Positions 41,947-51,468 of a stretch of DNA of 64,000 bases are shown one piece after another. The DNA lies in contig FR884179.1 in the NCBI GenBank assembly GCA_000435515.1, forward strand, positions 27,967 through 91,966, written 5' to 3'. This DNA is from Firmicutes bacterium CAG:582 (GTDB lineage Bacteria > Bacillota_I > Bacilli_A > RF39 > UBA660). The notes beneath the pieces were generated by a model. The model was not told the origin of the DNA. It made no database searches and saw only the letters and a list, made by a program, of their open reading frames with translations. The first letter of the stretch is position 1, and every line of letters starts with the position of its first letter. The translations under genes and the position numbers were made by a program.

Positions 41947-44081
41947 GAAAGTTCCTCCTCACTAAGTTGAGATAAGGCAATTTCTTTATAAACCTTACAA
42001 TTTTTATATAAATATTCATGTGTTCCCAATCCAGCAACTTTACCCTCATCTAACACAAGAATTTGATCAGCATTCATTACAGTTGCAACTCTTTGAGCAA
42101 CAATTATCTTAGTTGCAGACTCACAATACTTATTTAAATTCTTTCTAACACTGGCATCTGTTTTATAATCAAGTGCTGAAAAAGAATCATCAAAAACATA
42201 TATATCAGGATTCATTGCAACAGCGCGAGCTATACATAATCTTTGTCTTTGTCCACCAGAAACATTAGTTCCACCTTGATTAATTGGATATTGAAGCCCT
42301 TCATTTTTTTCCATTACAAAGTCATATGCACAAGCAACCTTCAAAGATTTTTCCATATCTTCTTCACTTAATGAATCATTACCAAATTTTAAATTGCTTT
42401 CAATTGTTCCACTAAATAACATCCCTTTTTGAGGAACCATACCTATCTCATGTCTTAATGTTTCAAAACTTAAATCTTTAACATCAACTCCATTAACAAG
42501 TATACTTCCTTCAGTTACATCAAAGAATCTATCAATTAGTTTAACAATTGTACTTTTACCACTTCCTGTTGATCCAATAATTGCTAAAGTTGAACCTTTC
42601 GGAACTTTAAAATTAAGATTTTCAAGTACATATTCATCACCATCTGGATATTTAAATGAAACATTTTTAAATTCAAGTTCTCCAATCTTATCATTATCAA
42701 ATGGTAAATTTTTAGTTTCTTTAATAGTGTTTTCCTTATTTAATACTTCTTTAATACGATTGATTGAAATTATTGCACGAGGAGCCATAATTGATAACAT
42801 GCTTAACATCAAGAAAGACATAATTACTTGCATTGTATAGCTTATAAGTGCCGTTAAAGTACCAACTTGCATTGTACCAGCATCAATATGTTTTGCTCCA
42901 ACAAAATAAATAAGAATAATAGTTTCATTCATTATAAGCATCATTAATGGAGACATTAAAGACATAAGTCTTTGAGTAAACAAATTCAATTTCTTTAAAT
43001 CAGTATTAGCCTTATCAAATTTATTTATTTCCTCTTTTTCACGAGCAAATGCGCGAATAACAGGTAAACCATTTAAAGTTTCTCTTACAATTAAGTTTAA
43101 TCGATCAATAAGTTTTTGAACAATCTTAAACTTAGGTAAAGCAAATAACATCAATATAATTATTAAAACTAAGATAGCTCCAATTGCTAAACCTAGTACC
43201 CAAACCATATTGATATTTATGATTTTAACTAAAGCGCCTATACCTATTATTGGAGCATAAAGGACCATTCTAAGCACCATTGTTAACATATTTTGAATTT
43301 GAGTAATATCGTTAGTTGATCTAGTAATTAAACTACTTGTTTCAAATTCATTAAATTCACTTTTAGAAAAACTCATAACTTTTCTTACTACTTTTTCTCT
43401 TAGGTCATAAGCTACCATGCCTGCAAGACGTCCAGATATATATGTTGTTGCAATAATAACCACCATAATAAATAATGAAAGAACAATCATTTTAGTTCCC
43501 GATTTAAACAAATAATTCATTTGTAAATCTTTTAAATTAATTCCTAATCTTTCATATTCACTTGATATAAATGAAATAGCATATTGTTTTTTCATAGATT
43601 CATCCAAGTTATTAAAACTAGTTAAATATTCATCAAAATTATTTGTATCACTTTTAGTATAATACTCAATTGTTGTAGGATTAATATCTATTCCCATTTG
43701 TTTAATCGCATCATTATTTAATAAAAATGAATATATTATCGTAGAATCAAGAATAGATTTTTTATCGTCCTCAGATAATTCTCCTTTTAAAACATAAACA
43801 TCTCCATCCTTAAGATAAGAATATTTTTTTATGTTAGCATCAGTCTTAGAAACTTTTTCATAATACTTACTTAAATCAACAGACGTTAACGAATTTATAT
43901 TAGCATAAGTTTTATCAGTCATCTTATCAATTATTTCTGATTCTACACCTTTTTGTTGAATTCCAACATTTATAATTTTTGATGTATAATCAGGAAGAGC
44001 TAAATCACAGTAAGCTTGTACAAACAAAAGAGCAACAACTGCAAAAAAACTTAAACCATATTTTTTTAAAATGTTTTTCAT
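41943..44081 (-). CDS. ABC exporter half-transporter, degenerate-site subunit
   Basis: 712 residues; about 110 more than the partner, because of a large extracytoplasmic insertion (about 35-190) between the first two membrane helices. Walker A 'GSTGSGKSTIVKL', signature 'NVSGGQRQRLCIARA'. Walker B reads 'IYVFDDSFSALD', with Asp in place of the catalytic Glu, and the H-loop reads 'IIVAQRVATV', with Gln in place of His: one degenerate ATP site, as in BmrCD or TM287/288. AAGGAAG precedes ATG. Forms a heterodimeric exporter with the following gene. Confidence 0.92.
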   Translation of the reverse strand: MKNILKKYGLSFFAVVALLFVQAYCDLALPDYTSKIINVGIQQKGVESEIIDKMTDKTYANINSLTSVDLSKYYEKVSKTDANIKKYSYLKDGDVYVLKGELSEDDKKSILDSTIIYSFLLNNDAIKQMGIDINPTTIEYYTKSDTNNFDEYLTSFNNLDESMKKQYAISFISSEYERLGINLKDLQMNYLFKSGTKMIVLSLFIMVVIIATTYISGRLAGMVAYDLREKVVRKVMSFSKSEFNEFETSSLITRSTNDITQIQNMLTMVLRMVLYAPIIGIGALVKIININMVWVLGLAIGAILVLIIILMLFALPKFKIVQKLIDRLNLIVRETLNGLPVIRAFAREKEEINKFDKANTDLKKLNLFTQRLMSLMSPLMMLIMNETIILIYFVGAKHIDAGTMQVGTLTALISYTMQVIMSFLMLSMLSIMAPRAIISINRIKEVLNKENTIKETKNLPFDNDKIGELEFKNVSFKYPDGDEYVLENLNFKVPKGSTLAIIGSTGSGKSTIVKLIDRFFDVTEGSILVNGVDVKDLSFETLRHEIGMVPQKGMLFSGTIESNLKFGNDSLSEEDMEKSLKVACAYDFVMEKNEGLQYPINQGGTNVSGGQRQRLCIARAVAMNPDIYVFDDSFSALDYKTDASVRKNLNKYCESATKIIVAQRVATVMNADQILVLDEGKVAGLGTHEYLYKNCKVYKEIALSQLSEEELS

Positions 44082-44157
44082 ATAAACTTCCTTTCTTTAT
44101 TTAATTTAACCAAATTTTATTTTATCAAACATTTATGAATTTAATAAGAAAAAGAAC

Positions 44158-45705
44158 CTATAAAAGAGATTCTTTTTCAAGTAAAGTATGATTTTTTATG
44201 AAATAATGTTTATTACATATATTATTTAAAATTGGTCTATCTGAAATAATAATAAATGTTTTATCTTTAAAGTATTTTTTTAACATAGCAACAACTTTCT
44301 TTTCACCATCAAGATTCATTCCTAAAGTTATTTCATCAAAGAAATACACATTCTTATCAAGAACAATTGCTCTTATAATATTAATACTACGAAGAACTAC
44401 ATCACTTACATTAGTAATAATCGTATCCAATCCATTATCCAAAGACAAATACCAATCATTAAGTCCAATCTCTTCAATATATTCTAATATTTTTTCATCA
44501 CTTACTTTTTTACCTAAACTGATATTATCTCTTAAAGAAAGATCTAAAAGATTAACATCCTTTGATAAATAAACAACATCCATGACGTTTTTAGTTTCTT
44601 TTTCATCAACTAAAAGACACCCTTTATCCATTGGCAAATAACCGCTTAAAACATTTAAAACAGTTGATTTACCTTGACCGGATTTTCCAAGTATTCCAAC
44701 ACTTTCGCCTTTTAAAAGTTCAAATGAAGGAATATGTATTATAACGTCACTTGACTTATAATCAACCTCTGCATCTTTAATCTCAACACTTTTAAAATTG
44801 GAAATATATTTCATATTTAATTTTTTAGCATATTTTTTATCAAGATTATCTTTATTTTTATTTATATATAAATAATTTTTAATTGTATAAGGTAAATCAT
44901 ATAATAAGTTTTGAAGTTTTAACATTATCACAATGAAAAAGAAAAATAAACCAACTCTAGTAACATTATTTTTTATATTAAAGAAAATCATCAGTAAAAT
45001 AATTAACATGTATAAAATCATACCATTAGAAAATTTTATATCATTTTCATCATTTGATTTATTTAAAATAAGCATATCATTATCCTTATTTTCATCTAGT
45101 TTCTTTAAACAAAAATCAAATATTCTAAGTTTTCTTATCGTATTAAAGTTATTAATGAAATTATTTAATAAATCATTATAATTATGAATATTTATAACAT
45201 CTATTCTTTTATAACGAACTATTACTAAAAAAATAAGATAAATTATACTTAAAATAGATATAATAACATTTATTTGAAATAATCTATGATATAGAATTAT
45301 TAAGCCTAAAATTAAAGGAATAACTACTTCTCCAATATCAAATAAAGTTTTAGTTGCCCTATAGGAAAAATCAAGAATCATTTTCCCAACATTTTTAAGT
45401 TCTATATCATTAAAATAAATATTTGATTTTTCTATTTTAGAGAAATAATTAAGTTCTATTGAATGTTTAAAATTTTGATAATTATTAGAAGCATCCTTAT
45501 TATGTAAATATTTAAATATGTTTCTAAATAGATATATTACACAAATAAATATAAGACAAATAAATATCTTAGTATCCGATAAATAATCATATATAAATAT
45601 AGAGAAAACTACCGCAAAAAGATACCAACAAAAGTAAATTACACTTTTAAGGATAATCGTTAATAAACAATTTTTAACATTCTTATTTTTTAATAAATCT
45701 ATCAT
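44158..45705 (-). CDS. ABC-transporter-like membrane protein with degenerate ATPase domain
   Basis: About 515 residues: six membrane helices (about 15-290) and a C-terminal ABC-like domain. Walker A 'GILGKSGQGKSTVLNVL' and Walker B 'NVYFFDEITLGMN' are intact, but the signature LSGGQ is missing ('DVVLRSINIIRAIVL') and the H-loop reads 'FIIISDRPIL' without His. A homodimer would hydrolyse ATP poorly; it may be a regulatory or channel-like ABC protein or the partner of another subunit. Start at ATG 45705 (GGTGAT upstream). Lies 35 bases after the PfkB kinase gene in the WYL-SIS-PfkB cluster. Confidence 0.75.
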   Translation of the reverse strand: MIDLLKNKNVKNCLLTIILKSVIYFCWYLFAVVFSIFIYDYLSDTKIFICLIFICVIYLFRNIFKYLHNKDASNNYQNFKHSIELNYFSKIEKSNIYFNDIELKNVGKMILDFSYRATKTLFDIGEVVIPLILGLIILYHRLFQINVIISILSIIYLIFLVIVRYKRIDVINIHNYNDLLNNFINNFNTIRKLRIFDFCLKKLDENKDNDMLILNKSNDENDIKFSNGMILYMLIILLMIFFNIKNNVTRVGLFFFFIVIMLKLQNLLYDLPYTIKNYLYINKNKDNLDKKYAKKLNMKYISNFKSVEIKDAEVDYKSSDVIIHIPSFELLKGESVGILGKSGQGKSTVLNVLSGYLPMDKGCLLVDEKETKNVMDVVYLSKDVNLLDLSLRDNISLGKKVSDEKILEYIEEIGLNDWYLSLDNGLDTIITNVSDVVLRSINIIRAIVLDKNVYFFDEITLGMNLDGEKKVVAMLKKYFKDKTFIIISDRPILNNICNKHYFIKNHTLLEKESLL

Positions 45706-45740
45706 ATACATCACCAAGTATCATTATTATACACTATGAA

Positions 45741-46637
45741 CTATTTAACATCAATAGAACGACATATACATTTTTCATAAGAAGTAACTTTATATGGTTT
45801 AATTATATGTCCCCTAGCACCTAAACTTTTAACACATTTACTTGAATTAGTTAAAGCTCTAATAATTGATTTACTGATCATTTTATCATCAACTTTCTTT
45901 TCCTCTATATACGTTCTAATAAACTCAGAAATAAACGCATCTCCTGCTCCCGATTCGGAAACTTCACGTGTTGGTTCTTCAATAGTTTTCTTCAAAAATT
46001 TATCATTATAGATAACATCACATCCTCTTTTACCTCGTGTTATAATCAAAATTTTAGGAGAAAAATTGTCATATAAATCATATGAATCAACTAAAAATTT
46101 ATCCTTTAAATAATAATATACTCTTTCATTTAAACTTATAATAGAAAAACGTTCCTTTAGTAAGTCAGTAAGTTCCTCATATCCATAATCTAAAATATCA
46201 TGATTACTTCCTAAATCTAAAAAAGCTTCATTATCATACTTTTTTAATACATCAAGAGTAAACTTTCTTAAGTTATCAACAACAATATAATCATCTTTAT
46301 CAATTTTAATATCTGAAAATTCCATTTTAGTTCCACTATAACCATATCTTTTCTTACAATAAGGACATATCTTAGAAGTAACTCCATCATTTATAAAAAA
46401 TGTTTTTGTTTCATCTTGAACCTCTCTAATATGAGTTTCTATTCCAACATCTTTTAAGCTAGAAACAGCTATATTTCCTTCAGGATCATTTCCACATACT
46501 CCAAAATAAGCACACTTGAAATAACGGCTTAAATTAACAAGAATATTAGCATCACTTTTTCCACCACTTACATATATATCTTTGCCATTTTTTATATAAT
46601 AGTCACAGTAGAGATCACCAAAACTAATAATACGCAT
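45741..46637 (-). CDS. PfkB-family sugar/nucleoside kinase with extra cysteine pairs
   Basis: 298 residues. Ribokinase-like fold: N-terminal 'ISFGDLYCDYY', 'SGGKSDANILVNLSRY' (substrate-binding GG motif), 'FGVCGNDPEGNIAVSSLKDVGIET', and the C-terminal signature 'EVSESGAGDAFISEF' with the catalytic Asp of the GAGD anion hole. Unusual: CPYC at 91-94 in the lid region and CIC at 290-292, which together could bind a metal. Start at ATG 46637 with AAGGAAGTG upstream, one base after the SIS gene stop. With the SIS protein it suggests a sugar-phosphate pathway; substrate unknown. Confidence 0.85.
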   Translation of the reverse strand: MRIISFGDLYCDYYIKNGKDIYVSGGKSDANILVNLSRYFKCAYFGVCGNDPEGNIAVSSLKDVGIETHIREVQDETKTFFINDGVTSKICPYCKKRYGYSGTKMEFSDIKIDKDDYIVVDNLRKFTLDVLKKYDNEAFLDLGSNHDILDYGYEELTDLLKERFSIISLNERVYYYLKDKFLVDSYDLYDNFSPKILIITRGKRGCDVIYNDKFLKKTIEEPTREVSESGAGDAFISEFIRTYIEEKKVDDKMISKSIIRALTNSSKCVKSLGARGHIIKPYKVTSYEKCICRSIDVK

Positions 46638-46638
46638 C

Positions 46639-47553
46639 TTAAACACTTCCTTTAAAATTAAATAACCTTTTAGCTGCTATTTTATCATATTTTATTTCAC
46701 TTAAATCGACATTCATCGATAAAGCTATATTTCTAAGTAAATAAACCGCTTGTATAGTTAAGTAAAAATCATTTATAATGTCATCTTCAAATTCGCTTTT
46801 TAAAACTATATATTCTTTCATTTGATATTTGAAATTTTCAATCAAAACATTCTCTAAATCACTTCCATTATAACCTATTAATATCGCTTTTTTATCATGA
46901 TTTCTATTGAAAGTATGTCTTCCATGACAGTAACTATATAGCTTATGCATTAAAGGTGCAACAATATTTGCTTCTACCAAAGTTGATTCCATAAATGTTG
47001 ATGTTGCTATTGCTTTATCAGAATAAAATATATTTACAATACTTTCACCATTTAAATCAATAAATACATCTTTATCCACTTTTGAAAATATTTCATTCAA
47101 GATAGATAAAAATTCATCTCCTAAATAATATTTAAGAAGAATAGCCATCGGAACACACGTCGAATTAAGAGATATAAAAGAATGCTCATACTCCATTTCA
47201 TAAGGTATAACTAAAGCATTTTTAAGTTCCCTATTACTCGTTAAGACATAATGGATTAAATTATTATTTAAAGAGTATTCGACACCATAATTAGTTCCAC
47301 TATAGGAAGAAATAAATATTGCATCGTATAACTTTTTATCAGTTTCATCTATATCACTAATGTCTACTCTTTTTGTAATACATCCGTTTTTCTTTTCAAT
47401 GACTTTGCTTGAAAAATCAGATACAACCTTACTTCCTCCAGTTCCAACACATAAAATATTTCCTTTAATTTTTTTTAAAACCTTAATAGCATCTTCGCAA
47501 CTATCAGTTGATTTAATAATATTTTCATATAATTTTTCTATAAATTCATTCAT
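46639..47553 (-). CDS. SIS-domain protein (sugar isomerase/deglycase-like)
   Basis: 304 residues. The first half has the SIS pattern: 'NILCVGTGGSKVVSDFSSKVI' (phosphosugar-binding loop) and 'DAIFISSYSGTNYGVEYSL' (the S-x-S/T-G-x-T loop). The second half is helical with 'ATSTFMESTLVEANIVAPLMHKLYSYCHGRHTFNRNHDKKAILIGYNGSD', a second SIS-like lobe with a catalytic-looking Glu and His pair, as in glucosamine-type deglycases. Coupled to a PfkB kinase, as in FrlB/FrlD-type pairs. AGGAAGTG precedes ATG. A palindrome lies upstream (47581-47592). Confidence 0.78.
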   Translation of the reverse strand: MNEFIEKLYENIIKSTDSCEDAIKVLKKIKGNILCVGTGGSKVVSDFSSKVIEKKNGCITKRVDISDIDETDKKLYDAIFISSYSGTNYGVEYSLNNNLIHYVLTSNRELKNALVIPYEMEYEHSFISLNSTCVPMAILLKYYLGDEFLSILNEIFSKVDKDVFIDLNGESIVNIFYSDKAIATSTFMESTLVEANIVAPLMHKLYSYCHGRHTFNRNHDKKAILIGYNGSDLENVLIENFKYQMKEYIVLKSEFEDDIINDFYLTIQAVYLLRNIALSMNVDLSEIKYDKIAAKRLFNFKGSV

Positions 47554-47580
47554 TTTTTCACTTCCTAAGTATAGTATATA

Positions 47581-47592
47581 TCCTATATAGGA
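47581..47592. promoter_or_regulatory. Palindrome upstream of the SIS gene, candidate WYL operator
   Basis: Perfect 12-bp palindrome TCCTATATAGGA between the WYL regulator gene and the SIS gene. A half-match, CCTATATAAT, lies in the promoter region of the regulator itself (48201-48210). Confidence 0.45.
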
Positions 47593-47602
47593 AGTATATC
47601 GT

Positions 47603-48190
47603 CTAGTTAAAATATTCAGACATAATTTCTATAGAACTTATACGTTTAAGTTCAAAATGACGCAAATCACCTCTTAATTCACAATAAGCAGCAACTGCCC
47701 AAGAAGATGAGGTATAAAATAAATCAAGAGGATGGATTATCCTTTCACTTTCACCCTTACCACTAGTATAATACTTTATTTTTACCTTTTTAGATTCCTT
47801 AATTGCTCGAGAAAGTTTATTATACGTATCCTTTTCTCCAGCAAATATATCCTTTTTTTCTATCTTTGCAGCAATATAAATATCTCTTATTTTATTGGCA
47901 ATTTCCTGTACTCTTTCTCTATCATCATCTTTTAAATCAAGATTTAATAGAAATTTATAATCACTTGAAGAAAATCTTCTCTCTGGTAGTTTAACAGTTT
48001 GATTTAAAACATATCCACCAGTTGGTCCATATATTGTATCTATATATATACCAGCTTTTTCAAAATCTTCCTTGTATAAGCGTATCATTCTTTCACTTAC
48101 TTCTAAAATACTTGCAAGTTCTGAAACACTGTATTTTTTTCCAGTACTAAGTAAATTAAGCATACTTATTGCGTTTCCAAGTTTACTCAT
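47603..48190 (-). CDS. HTH-WYL transcriptional regulator (YafY-like, short)
   Basis: 195 residues. N-terminal winged helix ('KLGNAISMLNLLSTGKKYSVSELASILEVSERMIRLYKEDFEKAGI', HTH_11 type) and a WYL domain at about 115-190 ('RAIKESKKVKIKYYTSGKGESERIIHPLDLFYTSSSWAVAAYCELRGDLRHFELKRI'; the WYL triad reads SWAVAAYC). The C-terminal WCX extension of longer homologues is absent. WYL domains bind ligands such as nucleotides or sugars. GGTGGTGAT precedes ATG. Leads the SIS-PfkB-ABC-like cluster and is its probable regulator. Confidence 0.88.
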   Translation of the reverse strand: MSKLGNAISMLNLLSTGKKYSVSELASILEVSERMIRLYKEDFEKAGIYIDTIYGPTGGYVLNQTVKLPERRFSSSDYKFLLNLDLKDDDRERVQEIANKIRDIYIAAKIEKKDIFAGEKDTYNKLSRAIKESKKVKIKYYTSGKGESERIIHPLDLFYTSSSWAVAAYCELRGDLRHFELKRISSIEIMSEYFN

Positions 48191-48229
48191 AATATCACCA
48201 CCTATATAATATCAAAATAAATACTAAAA

Positions 48230-50245
48230 CTAGTATTTTTTTCTCATAATTCTAAGTGTATTTAAAATAGTTAAAAGAGTAACACCAGTATCTGCAAATA
48301 CTGCCATCCACATATTAGCAAATCCAAAAACACTTAATAACAATATTAGAAGTTTTACAAGACAAGCAAATATTAAATTTTGTTTAATAATTTTCTTAGT
48401 ATATTTAGAAATTTCAAACACCGTTACTAACTTAGTTAGATCATCACTCATCAAAACTATATCACTTGCTTCAATAGCTGAATCAGAACCGACTGTTCCA
48501 AGAGAAATACCAACATTTGCTCTCTTTAAAACTGGAGCATCATTTATGCCATCACCTATAAAAATAGTCATACCTGTCTTTTCAACATTTTCATATTCTA
48601 AAAACTTATCAGTTGGAAGCATCTCTGATTTGATTGTTTTAATACCAACACGCTTTCCAATAAATAAAGACATTTCTCTTCTATCTCCAGTAAACATATA
48701 AGTATTAATACCCAATTTATTAAAATACCTTACTACATCCGCGGATTCATCTTTGATTCCATCGTCAATCATTATAGATGCAACATGTTTTCCATCAATG
48801 CTTAAATGTATTGTTGATGAATATTCACAATCACATAATTTTTTATTACCAATATTAATATGTTTACCCTTGTAGTCAAAGCTTATTCCCGAACCACTTA
48901 TTTCTTTAAAGTTGGTAATTTTACCATTATGTTCATTTGAAAGTTTCATAAAAGATTTAGCTATTGGATGATTTGAATTTGCTTCTCCTGAAACTAATAT
49001 ATCCACAATTTCTTCATAAGTATAATCATTATCAAGGATTTTTATGTCTTTCACTTCAAAAGTACCATCAGTAATTGTTCCCGTTTTATCAAATATAATA
49101 TTTCTAGCATTACTTACATTATCTAAATAACTACTTCCTTTAATCAAAATACCATTTTTACTGCTGATACCTATTCCTGTAAAATATGAAAGTGGAACTG
49201 ATATAGCAATTGCACATGGACAAGATATTACTAAGAATGTAAGTCCTCTATACAAAGCATCAGAAAAACTTACATGAGCAAGCGGTAAAAGTACAATTAT
49301 TAAAATAGCTAAAAGCAAGATTATTGGTGTATATATTTTACTAACACGAGCTACAATTGTTTCAGTTTTAGTTTTTTTATCAGTTGCACTTTCTAATAAT
49401 TCTAGAATTTTATAAACTGTCGAATCGGAATAAGCTTTTGTAGCTTTCACTTTTATCACGTCCCCCATATTAATGGAACCTGATAATACTTCATCATTTA
49501 CTTTAACACTTGAAAATTCTGATTCACCAGTTAAAGATGATGTATCGACTTTTGTTTTACCATCAATAATAATTCCATCAACCGGGATTTTTTCGCCACT
49601 TTTAACAATCATGATATCATCAATTTTAACATCTTCTACAGCTACTTCTTTTACTTCATCATCTATTAAAACATTGGCATAACTTTGTTTTATATCGATT
49701 AAATCCTTAATTGATTTTCGAGAATTATTGATTGCCTTTTCTTCTAAAATTTTACCAATTGTATAAAGAGAAACAACCATTATTCCTTCCATAATATCTC
49801 CAATAAAGAAAGCACCTAAACATGATATAGTTATTAAAGCATATTCATTTAAAGAGTGATTTTTTATTAGCATCTTTATTGCAGAAAAAGCTATTTTATA
49901 TAAAAGCAAAGCATAACTGATTATATATAAACTATAACTTAACCATTTAGGAGTTTTAAAAATATAAGCCACTAAACTAAGTAATATTGCAACTATTAAA
50001 ACACTTAAATGATATTCCTTAGAATTTTCTTCATTCAAAGTTAAATATGCTTCATCCTCTACCGAGGAAACTATTTTATTTAGTTCATCTAAAGAAAAAC
50101 ACTTATCACTTTCAAAGATAACTCTTGATGTATTAAAGTTAACAACAACATTATTAAATTCATCTAAAGAGTTCATATATTCTTCAATTTCACGAGCACA
50201 GTTGGCACAATCAAGATTATTTATAACATATTTATACTTTTTCAT
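48230..50245 (-). CDS. cadA: Cd/Zn/Pb-type P1B ATPase
   Basis: 671 residues. N-terminal heavy-metal domain (NNLDCANCAREIEEY, C-x2-C), eight membrane helices with the metal-site motif 'SCPCAIAISVP', phosphorylation loop 'FDKTGTITDG', 'TGES' actuator loop ('SSLTGESEFSS'), 'HPIAKSF' and 'GDGINDAPVL'. Exports divalent soft metals (CPC plus one HMA domain is the CadA/ZntA pattern). ATG overlaps the cadC stop (ATGA) after AAAGGAG. Regulated by CadC. Confidence 0.94.
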   Translation of the reverse strand: MKKYKYVINNLDCANCAREIEEYMNSLDEFNNVVVNFNTSRVIFESDKCFSLDELNKIVSSVEDEAYLTLNEENSKEYHLSVLIVAILLSLVAYIFKTPKWLSYSLYIISYALLLYKIAFSAIKMLIKNHSLNEYALITISCLGAFFIGDIMEGIMVVSLYTIGKILEEKAINNSRKSIKDLIDIKQSYANVLIDDEVKEVAVEDVKIDDIMIVKSGEKIPVDGIIIDGKTKVDTSSLTGESEFSSVKVNDEVLSGSINMGDVIKVKATKAYSDSTVYKILELLESATDKKTKTETIVARVSKIYTPIILLLAILIIVLLPLAHVSFSDALYRGLTFLVISCPCAIAISVPLSYFTGIGISSKNGILIKGSSYLDNVSNARNIIFDKTGTITDGTFEVKDIKILDNDYTYEEIVDILVSGEANSNHPIAKSFMKLSNEHNGKITNFKEISGSGISFDYKGKHINIGNKKLCDCEYSSTIHLSIDGKHVASIMIDDGIKDESADVVRYFNKLGINTYMFTGDRREMSLFIGKRVGIKTIKSEMLPTDKFLEYENVEKTGMTIFIGDGINDAPVLKRANVGISLGTVGSDSAIEASDIVLMSDDLTKLVTVFEISKYTKKIIKQNLIFACLVKLLILLLSVFGFANMWMAVFADTGVTLLTILNTLRIMRKKY

Positions 50246-50610
50246 AACATACTCCTTTTATGTTCAATATGAGATATAACCACCTCAAACACCTCTTTTA
50301 CATGTTCATCATCTAAAGAATAATAAACTTCTTTACCACTCTTTCTCGATTTAACAATATTTAAATCTTTCAAATAACTTAATTGATGAGATATTGATGA
50401 CTTTGTCATATTTAAAACATTTGCTATATCACAAACACACATTTCATTATGATCAAGAGCAAAAAGAATTTTAACTCTAGTATTATCACCTAATATTTTA
50501 AAAAATGTTGATATCTCAGTAATAAATTCGTTATCAAGCATTTTAGATTTAACATCTTCGACTACATTTTCATGTATTACATTACAATCACACACTTCTG
50601 CTGTTTTCAT
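50242..50610 (-). CDS. cadC: ArsR/SmtB-family metal-sensing repressor (CadC-like)
   Basis: 122 residues, winged helix: 'ISTFFKILGDNTRVKILFALDHNEMCVCDIANVLNMTKSSISHQLSYLKDLNIVKSRKSGKEVYYSL'. The ELCVCDL-type metal box (MCVCDIA) and N-terminal CDC (residues 7-9) supply the four-thiolate site of CadC; the C-terminal His pair (HIEHKR) resembles the alpha-5 zinc site. Start at ATG 50610 after GGAGG; the upstream in-frame start at 50640 lies in operator DNA. Derepressed by Cd/Pb/Zn by analogy. Confidence 0.93.
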   Translation of the reverse strand: MKTAEVCDCNVIHENVVEDVKSKMLDNEFITEISTFFKILGDNTRVKILFALDHNEMCVCDIANVLNMTKSSISHQLSYLKDLNIVKSRKSGKEVYYSLDDEHVKEVFEVVISHIEHKRSML

Positions 50611-50622
50611 AATTACCTCCAT

Positions 50623-50642
50623 AGTTGAGTGTCTATTCAACT
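50623..50642. promoter_or_regulatory. Second cad operator, imperfect
   Basis: AGTTGA and TCAACT arms separated by eight bases, 15 of 20 positions equal to the main operator; located in the leader between promoter and cadC. Confidence 0.65.
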
Positions 50643-50648
50643 AATATC

Positions 50649-50678
50649 ATTATAGTTGAATAATTATTCAACTGTCAA
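50649..50678 (-). promoter_or_regulatory. cadC-cadA promoter with operator in the spacer
   Basis: Minus-strand TTGACA (50673-50678), 18-base spacer, TATAAT (50649-50654). A perfect 20-bp palindrome, AGTTGAATAA/TTATTCAACT (50654-50673), fills the spacer, the usual site of ArsR/SmtB repressors. Confidence 0.85.
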
Positions 50679-50707
50679 TAGTATATGCTTTTCAAATAAA
50701 AATTTGA

Positions 50708-50735
50708 CAAAAAAAATATGCTGATGCATATTTTT
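50708..50735 (-). terminator. Terminator after the secreted 244-residue gene
   Basis: Minus-strand AAAAATATGC pairs with GCATATTTTT around four bases, followed by T residues. Confidence 0.8.
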
Positions 50736-51468
50736 ACCATGAACCTGTCCATGTAGTCTTTGTTACAGGTATTGAATCGTAATAACTAGAGATAGAATTA
50801 TAGAGTTTGATTCCAGAGTCAACATCTACCGAGTGCTTCAAAGCATTATTAATATTAATTTTGCTTGTAGCATGAGAATAGTCACCTGATATCGTTTGAG
50901 AAATTATCTTTTCTGTTATTTTTTTTACTACAGTAAAAGAAAATATTTGATTCAAGTATGTCAAACTAGAAGTAGGTAAACTAAATGTTGCTGAGCTTCC
51001 AGTTGAAAAAGTTCTTAGTGAGTAACTATTATTAGATTTGCATCCATCACTTGTACAAAAATTTTGAATAAATGAATAGTTTCCATTAGCTTTAATATTT
51101 TTATTATCAAAACCAATAGCAATGATATCATTACTTCTTACTTTCGGGATTTTTTTCCATTCCAAATTAACTTCATATTTAAAATCATTTCCGGATTTAT
51201 AGATACTTATAGTTATTTTCTTATAACTAGTTTGATTTGAATTAGACTCCATAACTTTAACATCATCATACACATCATTATACTCTTGTTCACTAATTTC
51301 AATGGTCTTATCAACTACATTCGACAATACAGAAACATCTGAATCACTTTCATAAATAGTTTTATAATATTTTGTTTCGCTAGACACTAATACATCATTT
51401 TTCATAGCAAATGACGGACTAGGAATTAAAACTAGACAAAATAAAATGTATAAGTAGAATTTTTTCAA
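50734..51468 (-). CDS. Secreted hypothetical protein, 244 aa
   Basis: Not recognised. Signal peptide (about 1-22, ending PSFA). The mature part has a disulfide-prone pair (FCTSDGCKS), several amphipathic strands ('YKKITISIYKSGNDFKYEVNLEWKKI') and an aromatic C-terminus (KTTWTGSW). Start is TTG after AAAGGAG. It lies just downstream of the XRE regulator and the ABC/FtsX modules and may be their substrate or an extracytoplasmic partner, but nothing in the sequence proves this. No lipobox, sortase motif or membrane anchor at the C-terminus, so it is likely released. Confidence 0.6.
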   Translation of the reverse strand: MKKFYLYILFCLVLIPSPSFAMKNDVLVSSETKYYKTIYESDSDVSVLSNVVDKTIEISEQEYNDVYDDVKVMESNSNQTSYKKITISIYKSGNDFKYEVNLEWKKIPKVRSNDIIAIGFDNKNIKANGNYSFIQNFCTSDGCKSNNSYSLRTFSTGSSATFSLPTSSLTYLNQIFSFTVVKKITEKIISQTISGDYSHATSKININNALKHSVDVDSGIKLYNSISSYYDSIPVTKTTWTGSW

